Shown piece after piece: positions 14,061-14,263 of a DNA stretch of 14,263 bases. Under the pieces are notes generated by a model. The model was not told the DNA's origin, did not search any database, and saw nothing but the letters and a program-made list of their open reading frames with translations. This DNA comes from Oscillospiraceae bacterium. Lineage in GTDB: Bacteria; Bacillota; Clostridia; Oscillospirales; Ruminococcaceae. How positions within the stretch are numbered: position 1 is the stretch's first letter; the number at the start of each line of letters is the position of its first letter. A program made the translations under genes and the position numbers. Location: contig JAHHTP010000035.1 in the NCBI GenBank assembly GCA_020024615.1, positions 1 through 14,263 on the forward strand, in the 5' to 3' direction.

Positions 14061-14098
14061 AAATAAAATAAAACCGGATACATAAAATGCATCCGGTT
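14061..14098 (-). terminator. Terminator hairpin between tRNA-Tyr and proS
   Basis: An 11-bp stem (14072-14082 with 14088-14098, one G-U) with a 5-nt loop is followed on the minus strand by a U-rich but interrupted tail. Its first stem base is the terminal A of the tRNA CCA. It can end the tRNA transcript, or leak to give proS mRNA. Confidence 0.7.
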
Positions 14099-14182
14099 GG
14101 TGGGGAGTGGTGGATTCGGACCACCGAAGTCACTGACAACAGATTTACAGTCTGCCCCCTTTGGCCGCTCGGGAAACTCCCC
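14098..14182 (-). tRNA. tRNA-Tyr (GTA), CCA encoded
   Basis: The acceptor stem GGGGAGT/ACTCCCC is a perfect 7 bp. The anticodon loop is CTGTAAA with anticodon GTA on stem CAGA/TCTG. A long class II variable arm carries a GTCA/TGAC stem, and the T stem GGTGG/CCACC is perfect. Discriminator A and CCA are genomically encoded (CCA at 14100-14098). The T loop reads TCCGAAT, with C rather than the near-universal U at position 55. Confidence 0.97.
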
Positions 14183-14208
14183 ATAATTATGAACTTTTCT
14201 GGTTTTGA

Positions 14209-14263
14209 TGGAGCTGGTGGACGGACTCGAACCCCCGACCTGCTGATTACAAATCAGCTGCTC
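14209..14263 (-). tRNA. tRNA-Thr (TGT), 5' part outside the window
   Basis: Minus-strand sequence holds the anticodon stem-loop GCTGA-TTTGTAA-TCAGC (anticodon TGT), the variable region AGGTC, the T loop TTCGAGT, the acceptor 3' strand CACCAGC, discriminator U and an encoded CCA. The T stem GGGGG/CCGTC has a G-G mismatch at the middle pair (51-63). The 5' acceptor strand and most of the D arm lie beyond the window end. It is about 26 nt upstream of tRNA-Tyr, so the two are probably co-transcribed. Confidence 0.92.

Noticed and set aside
14012..14092. Upstream start of proS at 14092 or 14044
   Set aside because: The first lies in the tRNA terminator stem and neither has a well-spaced ribosome site; type 3 ProRS proteins begin near the ATG at 14011.

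Overview
The window looks like chromosomal DNA of a motile, anaerobic Clostridia-type Firmicute, probably a gut Lachnospiraceae or Oscillospiraceae relative. The clues are a pyruvate phosphate dikinase very close in layout to the Clostridium symbiosum enzyme, a Clostridia-type flagellin, a Thermoanaerobacter-type NADP secondary alcohol dehydrogenase, a corrinoid-activator (RACE/DUF4445) protein, a type 3 prolyl-tRNA synthetase, and clean SigA-type promoters. I cannot name the species. There is no insertion sequence, phage, CRISPR array or origin.

Left part (1-4630, plus strand): ppdK (138-2759) has an extended -10 promoter at the very start of the window and ends in an unusual two-helix terminator hairpin. 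A 491-residue flagellin (3088-4563) follows, behind a long leader that folds into consecutive hairpins with GGA motifs in their loops, followed by a strong intrinsic terminator. The leader closely resembles a CsrA-controlled flagellin mRNA.

Middle (4723-7990, plus strand): a two-gene operon directly downstream of flagellin. The first gene encodes a 667-residue protein with a TPR-like N-terminus and a divergent sulfotransferase-like C-terminal half. The second encodes a CysC-like (APS-kinase family) kinase fused to a SAM methyltransferase. Together they look like a machine that makes an activated group and transfers it to a surface target; flagellin is the obvious candidate. Several APS-pocket and PAPS-loop residues are changed, so simple sulfation should not be assumed. 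The operon ends with a second copy of the ppdK-type hairpin; the two copies carry compensatory base changes.

Right part: fucU (8135-8590, plus) encodes an L-fucose mutarotase with its own promoter and terminator. Converging on it is a zinc NADP-dependent secondary alcohol dehydrogenase (8754-9824, minus) with a perfect TTGACA-17-TATAAT promoter and a 10+5+10 inverted-repeat operator over the start of transcription. Next, on the minus strand, come a RACE corrinoid-activator gene and trmO, joined by an ATGA overlap, then proS, then tRNA-Tyr and the 3' part of tRNA-Thr. A terminator hairpin begins at the CCA end of tRNA-Tyr and separates it from proS.
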